From an uncultured Christensenella sp. (GTDB taxonomy: Bacteria; Bacillota; Clostridia; Christensenellales; Borkfalkiaceae), in NCBI GenBank assembly GCA_910578655.1, contig CAJTQE010000007.1, forward strand, positions 1,365 through 38,403: a stretch of DNA of 37,039 nucleotides. Reading direction: 5' to 3'. The notes under the pieces were generated by a model, which searched no databases, was not told the origin of the DNA, and was given only the letters and a program-made list of their open reading frames with translations. How positions within the stretch are numbered: position 1 is the first letter of the stretch; every line of letters begins with the position of its first letter. Below, piece after piece: positions 30,139-37,039 of this stretch. Both the position numbers and the translations under genes were made by a program.

Positions 30139-32032
30139 TATAGATAAACAAACAGAACGTCAACGCGCCAAAGCAAAAACTCGCAAGCGCATGCACGTTG
30201 AAATCGATCAAGAAAACTATGAATACAAACCCGCGGACAAGCCTATTGATTACTATGATAACGACACACAGCAAGACGTAGGTATTTATGTCCGCGTTTC
30301 AACCGATGACGTGCGTCAAACAACTTCGTTTGAATTACAAAAACAATATTACGAAGAATTTGTCATTCAACACCCCAATTGGAAATTAATCAAGATATAT
30401 GCTGATGAAGGAATAAGCGGTACTTCCTTAAAACATAGAGATGCTTTCAATGAAATGATTGCCGACAGTAAAGCCGGCAAGCTCAGTTTGATTATTACAA
30501 AAAGCGTTTCACGTTTTGCCAGAAATGTAGTTGACTGTATCGGACTTGTGCGCGACCTCGCAGAGCAAAAACCACCTGTGGGCGTTTTTTTTGAGTCTGA
30601 ATGTATTTTCTCTCTCAACGATGAATCACAGATGGCGCTTACCTTTCAAGCTACTATGGCGGAAGAAGAATCGCATACAAGAAGCCGCAGTATGGAAACT
30701 TCACTTCGTATGCGCCTTGACCACGGTATTCCTTTAACGCCAAAGCTGCTCGGATATACACACGATGAAAATGGAAATCTGATTATAAATCCAGAAGAAG
30801 CCCCTACGGTTAAGCTCGCTTTCTGTATGTATTTATACGGATATTCCTCGCAACAAATAGCAGATACTCTCAATGCACTCGGGCGGAAATCATATCTCGG
30901 AAATGTTAAATGGACTTCTAACGCTGTAGTGCAAGTTTTAAGAAATGAACGCCACTGCGGTGACGTTGTTACCAGAAAAACATACACTATAAGTTACCGT
31001 ACTCATAAGTCAGCTAAAAACCGCGGGGAAAGACCTCAAAGCACTTATCATAAACACCACGAAGCAATTGTTTCAAGGGACGATTTTATTGCTGTTCAAC
31101 GTATGCTTGATAACGCAAAATATAAAAACAAATCTTTCCTCCCAGAATTGCGCGTTATTGACAGCGGAATTTTAAAAGGCTTCGTTGTAATAAACCCGCG
31201 CTGGGCAGGTTTTAAAGAAGGCGACTATTTCAATGCTTCACAAAGCGCATACATTGAAGATGAAAATGATGTTAATACTGCTCACGCGCAAGAAGAAATT
31301 AAAATCGAAGTTGAAGCTGGCGACTTTGATTTGCGTGGCTTTGAAATAACACGTTCAGAATTCTTTGACAGCGTTAATAGACCTTGTATTACGTTCTCTA
31401 ATAATCAAATAATGCTGAATACTGAATGTGTGCGCAAGCTGGGAGAAAAAAACTATATCGAATTACTTATTAACCCTATAGAAAGAAAATTTGCAATCAG
31501 AACAACAGCAAAGTCAAATAGACAAGCCGTTATTTGTTCCAAGGTATCACAAAAAATTTATTACACCAAGCCTATCCCCTCAGCCGCTTTCCAAAATACG
31601 GTTTTCTCACTGTTCGGTTGGAATACTGATTGTAAATACAGAATTATTGGATCTCGATTTGAGAAAGATAACGAAACTGCATATATCTTTGACGTATCCA
31701 ATTCTGAAGCCTTTTTCAAATCTTATGTTCTAAGCAGTCAAGAGGCAACCGAAGCCGGAACAGTGTCTATTCAGCCGTACACACCTTCGGGCAAACGCAT
31801 ACGCGCAATTCCAAAAGAATGGACAAGCAGTTTTGGTAAGCCTTATTACCTACACGAACAGACTCTTGCTGCTTTAGATAAACAAAGTGAATCAGATTGG
31901 AAAATCCGTATGGAAGGTCAATTATATGAAACAGGAAAGAGAATTAACGTTACCCCATTTGATGAGTTGCGTAGTTATATAAAAAAAGAATTAAATGGCG
32001 TAATGCCACAGGAGAAAAAGACGAATGAGTAA
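30131..32032 (+). CDS. Large serine recombinase with a distinctive C-terminal domain
   Basis: The protein has 633 residues from ATG 30131. The resolvase domain (about 48-195) is intact: catalytic S57 in GIYVRVSTDD, YADEGISGTS, SRFARN. The recombinase DNA-binding domain follows (about 205-330: GIPLTPKLLGYTHDENG, SSQQIADTLN, VVQVLRNERHCGDVV). Instead of a zinc ribbon and coiled coil, the C-terminal part has a LPELRVIDSGILKGFVVINP linker and then a domain (about 425-600) with FEITRSEFFDS, YIELLINPIERKFAIRTTAK, GWNTDCKYRIIG and AIPKEWTSSFGKPYYLHEQT. The same domain forms the next two proteins. It should integrate, excise or invert DNA at att sites not identified here. Confidence 0.88.
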   Translation: MIDIDKQTERQRAKAKTRKRMHVEIDQENYEYKPADKPIDYYDNDTQQDVGIYVRVSTDDVRQTTSFELQKQYYEEFVIQHPNWKLIKIYADEGISGTSLKHRDAFNEMIADSKAGKLSLIITKSVSRFARNVVDCIGLVRDLAEQKPPVGVFFESECIFSLNDESQMALTFQATMAEEESHTRSRSMETSLRMRLDHGIPLTPKLLGYTHDENGNLIINPEEAPTVKLAFCMYLYGYSSQQIADTLNALGRKSYLGNVKWTSNAVVQVLRNERHCGDVVTRKTYTISYRTHKSAKNRGERPQSTYHKHHEAIVSRDDFIAVQRMLDNAKYKNKSFLPELRVIDSGILKGFVVINPRWAGFKEGDYFNASQSAYIEDENDVNTAHAQEEIKIEVEAGDFDLRGFEITRSEFFDSVNRPCITFSNNQIMLNTECVRKLGEKNYIELLINPIERKFAIRTTAKSNRQAVICSKVSQKIYYTKPIPSAAFQNTVFSLFGWNTDCKYRIIGSRFEKDNETAYIFDVSNSEAFFKSYVLSSQEATEAGTVSIQPYTPSGKRIRAIPKEWTSSFGKPYYLHEQTLAALDKQSESDWKIRMEGQLYETGKRINVTPFDELRSYIKKELNGVMPQEKKTNE

Positions 32033-32732
32033 ATCGGAAGAAACTACACCCACTAATCAGCCCGTATTAAGTGAAAATGACGAGCTTTGGGAACTTGGCG
32101 AAAACTTTAATTTTGACGAGTTTCAAGTTGTTCGCCGCGAATTCTTTGCACATTTACAAGAACCGTCTGTTTCCTTTAATAACTGCAAATTTTATGTAAA
32201 TGCCGCTTGCCTTTCAAAGTTCCCCAACTCAGGCTTTGCGCAAGTGCTTGTAAATAGAGAAAAGAAAATTCTTGCACTTCGCCCCTGCTCCGAAGGCTCA
32301 CGCGACTCATTTATGTGGTGTACCCAAAATGCCAACGGCAAGCGCAAACCTAAGCCGATAACATGTAAAATATTCTTTGCCAAAATTGTATCGATGATGG
32401 ATTGGGACCCTAATTATCGGTACAAATTGCTCGGTAAACTTATTCATTCAAATGGCGAATATCTTATTGCTTTTGACCTTACAGCCACGGAAGTATATCA
32501 ACGCGTTAATGTAGAAGGCGCGAAGCCCAAAACATCACGCACACCTGTTTTCCCGCAAGATTGGCAAAATCAATTCGGACTTCCTTTCAACGAACACCGT
32601 CAATCAATGCAGATAAATATTTTTGATGGCTACGCAATATACGCCATAAGAGAAGAAACACCGCCAGAAAATGCGGAAGATAACGCTTCTCTTTCAGTAA
32701 CAATAAATGACGGTGGTACTAACAATGAATAG
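32025..32732 (+). CDS. Free-standing copy of the recombinase C-terminal domain
   Basis: The protein has 235 residues and no resolvase domain. It aligns end to end with the C-terminal domain of the recombinase: FQVVRREFFAHLQEPSVSFN against FEITRSEFFDSVNRPCITFS, FAQVLVNREKKILALRPCSE against the IELLINPIERKFAIRTTAKS strand, WDPNYRYKLLGKLI against WNTDCKYRIIG, and FPQDWQNQFGLPFNEHRQS against IPKEWTSSFGKPYYLHEQT. It probably arose by duplication and may assemble with the recombinase. It starts by ATGAGTAA, overlapping the recombinase stop by 8 bases, so it is translated in step. Confidence 0.7.
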   Translation: MSKSEETTPTNQPVLSENDELWELGENFNFDEFQVVRREFFAHLQEPSVSFNNCKFYVNAACLSKFPNSGFAQVLVNREKKILALRPCSEGSRDSFMWCTQNANGKRKPKPITCKIFFAKIVSMMDWDPNYRYKLLGKLIHSNGEYLIAFDLTATEVYQRVNVEGAKPKTSRTPVFPQDWQNQFGLPFNEHRQSMQINIFDGYAIYAIREETPPENAEDNASLSVTINDGGTNNE

Positions 32733-33114
32733 TGTTATGTCAACCACTATGGCTGTCGATTTGAAAAAATATAGAATACGTATTCACAAAGCAACTATAC
32801 ATCAGTTAGGCGACCCTAAGTATATACAATTACTTGTCAATCCTAAAACTATGGAAGTTGCTATTCGCTCTGTTGAAAAAGAATTATCGGGAGATCAAAC
32901 CCATAAAGTCAATATTCACCGTATGAAGTCAGATAATTCATACGAAATATATAGCCGCACATTCACTACAAAACTATGCGAAATAATTGGCGGCTTAGAA
33001 GCTAATTACTCATACCGTTTCTTTGGGAATATACTGCCTGCACAAAAAGCAGCCGTTTTCTCCTTAAAAACCATCAAACGCATTGAGCCATCGGAGAACT
33101 TAGACAATGACTAA
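32725..33114 (+). CDS. Second, shorter copy of the recombinase C-terminal domain
   Basis: The protein has 129 residues from ATG 32725; an earlier ATG at 32707 would add six residues but break the 8-base overlap pattern seen at each neighbouring junction. It keeps the core of the domain: KKYRIRIHKATIHQLGDPKY, IQLLVNPKTMEVAIRSVEKE, FTTKLCEIIGGLEANYSYRF, FGNILPAQKAAVFSLKTIKR. It lacks the final PxxWxxxFGxP part. With its neighbour it suggests a complex in which the recombinase tail domain exists in three versions. Confidence 0.62.
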   Translation: MNSVMSTTMAVDLKKYRIRIHKATIHQLGDPKYIQLLVNPKTMEVAIRSVEKELSGDQTHKVNIHRMKSDNSYEIYSRTFTTKLCEIIGGLEANYSYRFFGNILPAQKAAVFSLKTIKRIEPSENLDND

Positions 33115-34048
33115 TTTACCCTCATTTAGGATTGATAAACAATTTAAATCACTCATTCGACCACTTTCTAAAAGAGAATACTCTAACCTTGAACAAACTA
33201 TTATTTCTAACGGCTGCCACGAACAAATAACAGTATGGGGGAATATTGTAATTGACGGTATTTACCAATACGAAATATGCGCAAACCACAATATACCCTT
33301 TGACTTTCAAGAACTACATTTTGATTGTCGTGAAGCCGTAATTGCGTGGATATGTGCGCACCAACTTAAACGTGATGATTTAACAGAGGAAATGCGACGT
33401 TTCCTTATTGGGCTCCAATATGAAACGGAAAAACTTATTATCAGACGTAAAAGCTCTGACCTTTCAAGCCCGTATTATCCAGAGGACGGACTTCAACCCG
33501 ATGACAAGGCTCACCCTTCTCGGCACATAACAGCACAACGTATAGCTAAAGAAAACAATATCTCTTATGGAACTGTACAAAAATTTGCTCTATATACACG
33601 CGCATTGGAAAAAGTGAGTGCAACAGCTCCTGACCTCGTTATCAAGGTATTATCTGGCAAGTATAAGATTTCCCACAAAAATATTATTGAAATATCTAAA
33701 ATGCCCATTTCAGAAATTAATCGTCTTATACAGCAACTCGAACAAAATGACGGACAACAAGTAATATTTAAAAAGGCGAGGAACGTTATTCAAAATAACC
33801 CGTATATATCTAAACAGTCAGCGAATAAAAAGACCGTAAAAGATATGCCAACATTTGATCCAGATGCACCTGTAACTGAATTAGCCTTGACAATTCCGTC
33901 TTGGCTGGGTTCAATAAACCGCACAATTAAAAACACAAACTTTAAATCAGTCTCAAAATCAGCAAAAAATAAGCTGGCTACCATTATACTAAAATTAGAC
34001 AGCTCGCTAAAAGATATGCTTGCACTATTAAAGGAGAAAACAAATTGA
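33107..34048 (+). CDS. ParB-like DNA-binding protein
   Basis: The protein has 313 residues. The N-terminal 100 residues resemble the ParB/Spo0J nuclease-like fold (LIRPLSKREYSNLEQTIISN, GCHEQITVW, VIDGIYQYEICANHNIPFDF; the IDGIYQYE segment lies at the ParB GxR box, but the arginine is missing). Residues about 135-205 carry a helix-turn-helix (ITAQRIAKENNISYGTVQKF), as in ParB. The tail (about 245-313) is basic and helical. It may bind sites in the element and bring them together. It overlaps its upstream neighbour by 8 bases and the next gene by 4. Confidence 0.72.
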   Translation: MTNLPSFRIDKQFKSLIRPLSKREYSNLEQTIISNGCHEQITVWGNIVIDGIYQYEICANHNIPFDFQELHFDCREAVIAWICAHQLKRDDLTEEMRRFLIGLQYETEKLIIRRKSSDLSSPYYPEDGLQPDDKAHPSRHITAQRIAKENNISYGTVQKFALYTRALEKVSATAPDLVIKVLSGKYKISHKNIIEISKMPISEINRLIQQLEQNDGQQVIFKKARNVIQNNPYISKQSANKKTVKDMPTFDPDAPVTELALTIPSWLGSINRTIKNTNFKSVSKSAKNKLATIILKLDSSLKDMLALLKEKTN

Positions 34049-34929
34049 AAGATTATAGCGCATTTGTTCCCAATGTACACTTCGAGCAAATCCCAATAAA
34101 AAACCTTGTATCAAATCAGGAATATCAACGTAATTTATCGCAATCACATATAAACCGCGCAGCCGCTAACTTTGATTTATACCAGATTAACCCTGTAAAA
34201 GTCAGCAGGCGTGATAATATCAATTATGTATTTAACGGTCAGCATACAATAGAAATTATAGCTCTCATTTCCGGATCGCGTGAAACCCCCGTTTGGTGTA
34301 TGATATATGATGATCTTTGTTATGAGCAAGAAGCGGATATCTTTGCTAACCAAATGAAATTTGTTAAACCTTTAAGTCCTTATGAAATCTTCATGGCTAA
34401 TATTGAAGCAAGCAACGATGAACAATTAATGATAAAATCTTTAGTTGAATCATACGGCTTACAGATTAGTTCAAAAAAAGCCCCCGGAAATATATGTGCC
34501 ATTGCAGCTCTTGAAAATATTTTCAAAAAACACGGTTATCACGCCCTTGACCGTGTACTACGTCTTATTATTGGCGCTTGGGAGGGCGACTATAATTCAT
34601 TTAGCGCAAACATATTAAACGCTGTTGCAAAATTAATTATCGTATATAAAGACGCTCTAAATGATGACCTTTTTAAAGAAAAACTGGGTGCCGTTTCAAT
34701 TAAGCAGCTTACCAGAACTGCAAAAGAACGTCGCCCCGGTTGTATGGGCTATGCTGAAGCTATGATTTTAGAGTATAACGGTAAGAAAAAAACCGCGGCG
34801 GCAAAACTTTCTATTAATCTTTTGTATTCAAAAGACTATTCAATCTTAAATGCGCTTGCCGAAGAAGATGATACATACGAAGTAACAAACGACTCTGAAG
34901 ATGATGAAAATGAGGAACACCCTCAATAG
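34045..34929 (+). CDS. ParB/Srx-fold protein, DUF6551-like
   Basis: The protein has 294 residues from a TTG start that overlaps the previous stop (TTGA). YQRNLSQSHINRAAANFDLY, then NPVKVSRRDN and VFNGQHTIEII follow the ParB/sulfiredoxin-like pattern YQR-xxx-FD-xxx-P-xxx-VS-xxx-GQH seen in phage and plasmid DUF6551-type proteins. GQH stands where classical ParB has GxR. The rest is helical and ends in an acidic tail (EEDDTYEVTNDSEDDENEEH). It is the last gene before a terminator. Some members of this fold are nucleases or nucleotide hydrolases; its activity is unknown. Confidence 0.72.
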   Translation: MKDYSAFVPNVHFEQIPIKNLVSNQEYQRNLSQSHINRAAANFDLYQINPVKVSRRDNINYVFNGQHTIEIIALISGSRETPVWCMIYDDLCYEQEADIFANQMKFVKPLSPYEIFMANIEASNDEQLMIKSLVESYGLQISSKKAPGNICAIAALENIFKKHGYHALDRVLRLIIGAWEGDYNSFSANILNAVAKLIIVYKDALNDDLFKEKLGAVSIKQLTRTAKERRPGCMGYAEAMILEYNGKKKTAAAKLSINLLYSKDYSILNALAEEDDTYEVTNDSEDDENEEHPQ

Positions 34930-34931
34930 AA

Positions 34932-34958
34932 AAATGCGCTTACTTTGTAAGCGCATTT
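34932..34958 (+). terminator. Terminator of the recombinase operon
   Basis: AAATGCGCTTAC, a TTT loop and GTAAGCGCATTT make a perfect 12-bp stem, followed by CCTTTTACTTTT. It sits between the converging operon and the toxin gene and may serve both. Confidence 0.75.
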
Positions 34959-34977
34959 CCTTTTACTTTTAATGTGG

Positions 34978-35301
34978 TTAAATTAACTTCTTCAAAACTC
35001 TGGTATAATCCTTCTTCGCATTAAATACTGCAGAAACATAAATCTTTGCATTTGTTTCATCAATTGAGTAGAAAATCAAATACTCTTTATGTATAAGAAA
35101 TCTATACCCAGCGGAAACCAATGTCCTGTCTTTTGGAATTGCACCCATTAAAGGAAACTCCTCCAACCTTGAACATTGTGCCGCTAATTCGCTGACAAAC
35201 CGTTTTGCTATATCTTTGTCTTTCGATTCTTCTGCAATATAAAATGCTATATCTCTTAAATCGCTTTTCGCCGTATCAGTAAATTCTATCGAGTACTTCA
35301 T
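34978..35301 (-). CDS. RelE/ParE-family toxin (second pair)
   Basis: The protein has 107 residues. YSIEFTDTAKSDLRDIAFYI, the helix FVSELAAQCSRLEEFPLMG and the strands GYRFLIHKEYLIFYSIDETN then IYVSAVFNAKKDY are the ParE/RelE pattern, with the C-terminal R-containing end (YTRVLKKLI). It is only distantly similar to the toxin at 25548, so the pairs are independent acquisitions. It follows its antitoxin by 2 bases. Confidence 0.86.
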   Translation of the reverse strand: MKYSIEFTDTAKSDLRDIAFYIAEESKDKDIAKRFVSELAAQCSRLEEFPLMGAIPKDRTLVSAGYRFLIHKEYLIFYSIDETNAKIYVSAVFNAKKDYTRVLKKLI

Positions 35302-35303
35302 AA

Positions 35304-35594
35304 TTATATATTGTCAACATCCCTCAATATATCCGATACTGCTGCGTTCATCGGCTGAACTCTACCAAGTTTAATATCGTCCTGCGATTGAGCTAAATGT
35401 GCATACAAAGCCAATCTTTCTTGCATCTCAGCCATCTGTCTTTGTTGCTCTAAAAAGTCTGCGTGACTAATCAATACAGTATCTTCTCTTCCATTAACGG
35501 TTATAGCAACAGGATGCTGATGCGCAAGCGCGGCTATCTGCGCATAATTCGTTCTGATATCTTTGGAAGGTCTTATCGAAATCTCTCCACTCAT
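35304..35594 (-). CDS. Phd/YefM-type antitoxin (second pair)
   Basis: The protein has 96 residues. ISIRPSKDIRTNYAQIAALA and PVAITVNGREDTVLISHADF form the Phd/YefM N-terminal fold; the rest is helical (QQRQMAEMQERLALYAHLAQ) and should bind the toxin. It has a GAGGTG ribosome site and a consensus promoter directly upstream. Confidence 0.86.
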   Translation of the reverse strand: MSGEISIRPSKDIRTNYAQIAALAHQHPVAITVNGREDTVLISHADFLEQQRQMAEMQERLALYAHLAQSQDDIKLGRVQPMNAAVSDILRDVDNI

Positions 35595-35623
35595 AATTTC
35601 ACCTCTTTTTATTCGGTAGTCAT

Positions 35624-35652
35624 ATTATAACCTAATTTGTCAACCTTGTCAA
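35624..35652 (-). promoter_or_regulatory. Consensus promoter of the second toxin-antitoxin pair
   Basis: On the minus strand TTGACA (35647-35652), exactly 17 bases, TATAAT (35624-35629): a perfect SigA-type promoter 29 bases before the antitoxin start. TTGACA occurs again inside the spacer as GTTGACAA, so TTGACAAGGTTGACAA may be a repressor half-site pair. Confidence 0.8.
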
Positions 35653-35671
35653 TAGTATTATATGCTATTGT

Positions 35672-36658
35672 TTACACAATATTTTGGAAGTAATTTTTAA
35701 CACGCAAATAGCACTCCAAATCCTTATCATCGAAAAATGCCTGCGTAATAAATTTAGCAAGATTTTTACGTTTAAATTTGATTAAGGCAAGAACAAACCC
35801 GCCTAACCCTATAGCATATATTTTTTCCTTAAGTGCTAAAACATCATCATATAAGCTCATTGGCAGTTTGTTCAATTTACTAATTAATATATGCTTACCG
35901 CGTTTCTCATTTTGCCGAACTCTTTCACGCGTAACGCCAATATTTTCTCCCACTTGTTGTAATACTTGCTCTTTACATTTTATACCCAGCCTCAACATTA
36001 ATACTTCTTTTTCACGGTCTTTTAAAGACGCATTAATAAAAGGTTCTAAAAAATCACAAATTTCATCATACAGCAACGGATAGTCTTTTTTATGACTTAT
36101 GTATTCTGAACGTATGCTATCATCACTCAAGTTTTGCAAAACCGCGGAATCATATTTAAGGCTCATATGCACTACGCATATATACCACCCCAAACTTTTT
36201 TCAGGATAGTGTTCTTTGTCGCTTAAATGTTCTTTTACCTCTTCAGAGTGTTTTGAATATAAAGTTTTTACTTCTCCATATGTTAAATAACTACCGTCAT
36301 AACGCAATTTATCTACAGGGTTTTTGAAATACGGCGGGTTAGCTTTTGGCAGCTCCTTACCGCCCAACAAAGCCTTTGTCAAATCAAACAATTCCTCAAA
36401 GCATTTCCTGCCAAAATGCCTTATCTTTAAAATCTGCGCCTTAGTCATAAAAAGCACATCACCCAAACAAGGCTTTGAGGCACGAACCAAACAGTTACGC
36501 AATCTAACAGAGCCACCCGCGGCAATATTAATACTCAAATAATCGTCCTTTTGTAATTCCAATCGCTCCCCGTCATCAAAGAAATCAATGAACTTACAAT
36601 CCATACGATCCGTATAAAAAGTTTCTTCGTTTTGAAGTTCAGACATATTAAAACTCAT
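35672..36658 (-). CDS. Fusion of an RNA polymerase alpha-CTD-like domain with sigma region 4
   Basis: The protein has 328 residues. Residues about 48-92 (GGSVRLRNCLVRASKPCLGD, VLFMTKAQILKIRHFGRKCF) follow the helix-hairpin-helix of the RNA polymerase alpha C-terminal domain, including the SxRxxNCLxRA and KIRxFGxK motifs. Residues about 211-262 (SLKDREKEVLMLRLGIKCKE, NIGVTRERVRQNEKRGKHIL) are a sigma-70 region 4 with the RERVRQxExR recognition helix. There is no region 2, and a middle part of about 115 residues is unassigned. It could bring polymerase to island promoters without being a full sigma factor. The ATG at 36658 overlooks weak ribosome sequence; M at 36646 is an alternative. Confidence 0.75.
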   Translation of the reverse strand: MSFNMSELQNEETFYTDRMDCKFIDFFDDGERLELQKDDYLSINIAAGGSVRLRNCLVRASKPCLGDVLFMTKAQILKIRHFGRKCFEELFDLTKALLGGKELPKANPPYFKNPVDKLRYDGSYLTYGEVKTLYSKHSEEVKEHLSDKEHYPEKSLGWYICVVHMSLKYDSAVLQNLSDDSIRSEYISHKKDYPLLYDEICDFLEPFINASLKDREKEVLMLRLGIKCKEQVLQQVGENIGVTRERVRQNEKRGKHILISKLNKLPMSLYDDVLALKEKIYAIGLGGFVLALIKFKRKNLAKFITQAFFDDKDLECYLRVKNYFQNIV

Positions 36659-36723
36659 TATGTACCTTTAATAAAAATCTTCAGTATCGTCTAAAGCAAC
36701 CTATAGATACTTTGTACAATAAA

Positions 36724-37039
36724 TCAATGCTTTCTATTTACTTTTTCTGCTAATACACTCATTAAATATGGACGAATAGAGTTATAAATTATTGCGCGTA
36801 TTTTTCTGTGCATATTATTTGTAATATCTTCTTTTTTTCTTTTACTAAACATTTTTAAGAAAAAATTATAATCTTCCTCGCCATCGAAACCGTTATACTC
36901 AGTATCAAATGCTCCGCGTTCATACAATTCATTTATTAGCTTTCTTGTAAAAAACTTAGGCGATAATTCAATAAATTGATTATCTTCGACTGCATGTAGA
37001 AGGTGGAACATACCTTCACGCACAGAAATTTTTTCATTT
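36724..37039 (-). CDS. Unidentified gene, 5' end beyond the window
   Basis: The frame is open from the window edge to the stop at 36724 and reads EKISVREGMFHLLHAVEDNQ, then FIELSPKFFTRKLINELYER and IYNSIRPYLMSVLAEKVNRK. A GTG at 37023 could be a start but has no ribosome site, and the frame continues upstream, so the gene is probably longer. It is helical, with no known motif. It runs in the same direction as the alpha-CTD/sigma fusion, 65 bases away. Confidence 0.5.
   Translation of the reverse strand, partial: NEKISVREGMFHLLHAVEDNQFIELSPKFFTRKLINELYERGAFDTEYNGFDGEEDYNFFLKMFSKRKKEDITNNMHRKIRAIIYNSIRPYLMSVLAEKVNRKH

Noticed and set aside
30131..32032. Retron, reverse transcriptase or DGR in the recombinase island
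   Set aside because: No YxDD motif or template/variable repeat pair was seen; all large frames in the island are explained by recombinase, ParB, toxin-antitoxin or unknown soluble proteins.

Overview
The window looks like accessory DNA from an uncultured low-GC Firmicute, probably a gut Clostridium-type organism. This is an inference from the AT-rich base composition, AGGAGG-type ribosome sites, TTGACA/TATAAT promoters, an EpsG-type polysaccharide locus, a TnpV-like fragment, a holin/XhlA-like pair and large serine recombinases. No rRNA or complete tRNA gene is present. All family names come from reading motifs by eye; no database search was run.

Layout. (A) 1-3290, minus strand: a compact run of two sigma region 4-like regulators, an XhlA-like membrane/coiled-coil protein, a small holin, two paralogous two-domain proteins (a Fic-like helical half plus an MNT-type nucleotidyltransferase half) and the start of another gene. 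It reads like a prophage lysis cassette re-used in front of nucleotide-transferring enzymes. (B) 3291-6905: decayed mobile DNA, with a nested 124-nt inverted-repeat structure, a zinc-ribbon protein, the C-terminal end of a tyrosine integrase, a DUF4268 protein, a TnpV-like fragment, small hypothetical genes and several terminators. (C) 6909-8724: a serine recombinase that has lost its whole catalytic domain, joined at one breakpoint to the N-terminal piece of a protein resembling bacterial RdRP-annotated proteins and driven by a promoter that predicts a leaderless mRNA. (D) 8746-24485, minus strand: one tight operon of 14 genes for a surface polysaccharide. It holds a helicase with five helicase-associated repeats, a PglD-like acyltransferase, the initiating sugar transferase, a sugar epimerase/reductase, GT2, GT14, two GT4 and one GT9-like transferase, an EpsG/Wzy polymerase, WecB, a nucleotidyltransferase-kinase fusion, a SIS isomerase, a HAD phosphatase and a Wzx flippase. 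(E) 24521-25487: the operon's promoter region, made of two identical 116-bp promoter-bearing units lying between perfect 19-bp inverted repeats; then an internally deleted tyrosine integrase and the 3' part of a tRNA-Leu(UAA) gene, an attachment-site scar. (F) 25548-28951: a ParE/Phd toxin-antitoxin pair, a three-gene operon of unknown function and an XRE repressor with its operator. (G) 29027-34962, plus strand: an XRE regulator, then a six-gene translationally coupled operon encoding a catalytically dead resolvase, an intact large serine recombinase, two free-standing copies of that recombinase's C-terminal domain and two ParB-like proteins. (H) 34978-37039: a second toxin-antitoxin pair, an RNA polymerase alpha-CTD/sigma region 4 fusion and a gene cut by the window edge.

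How it fits together: the polysaccharide operon sits between layers of integrated elements. The tRNA-Leu fragment with an integrase remnant on one side and a toxin-antitoxin-bracketed recombinase island on the other suggests successive insertions at one tRNA locus. The best candidates for undescribed biology are the multi-protein serine recombinase/ParB operon in G, the holin plus Fic-like/MNT cassette in A, and the duplicated, inverted-repeat-bounded promoter in E.
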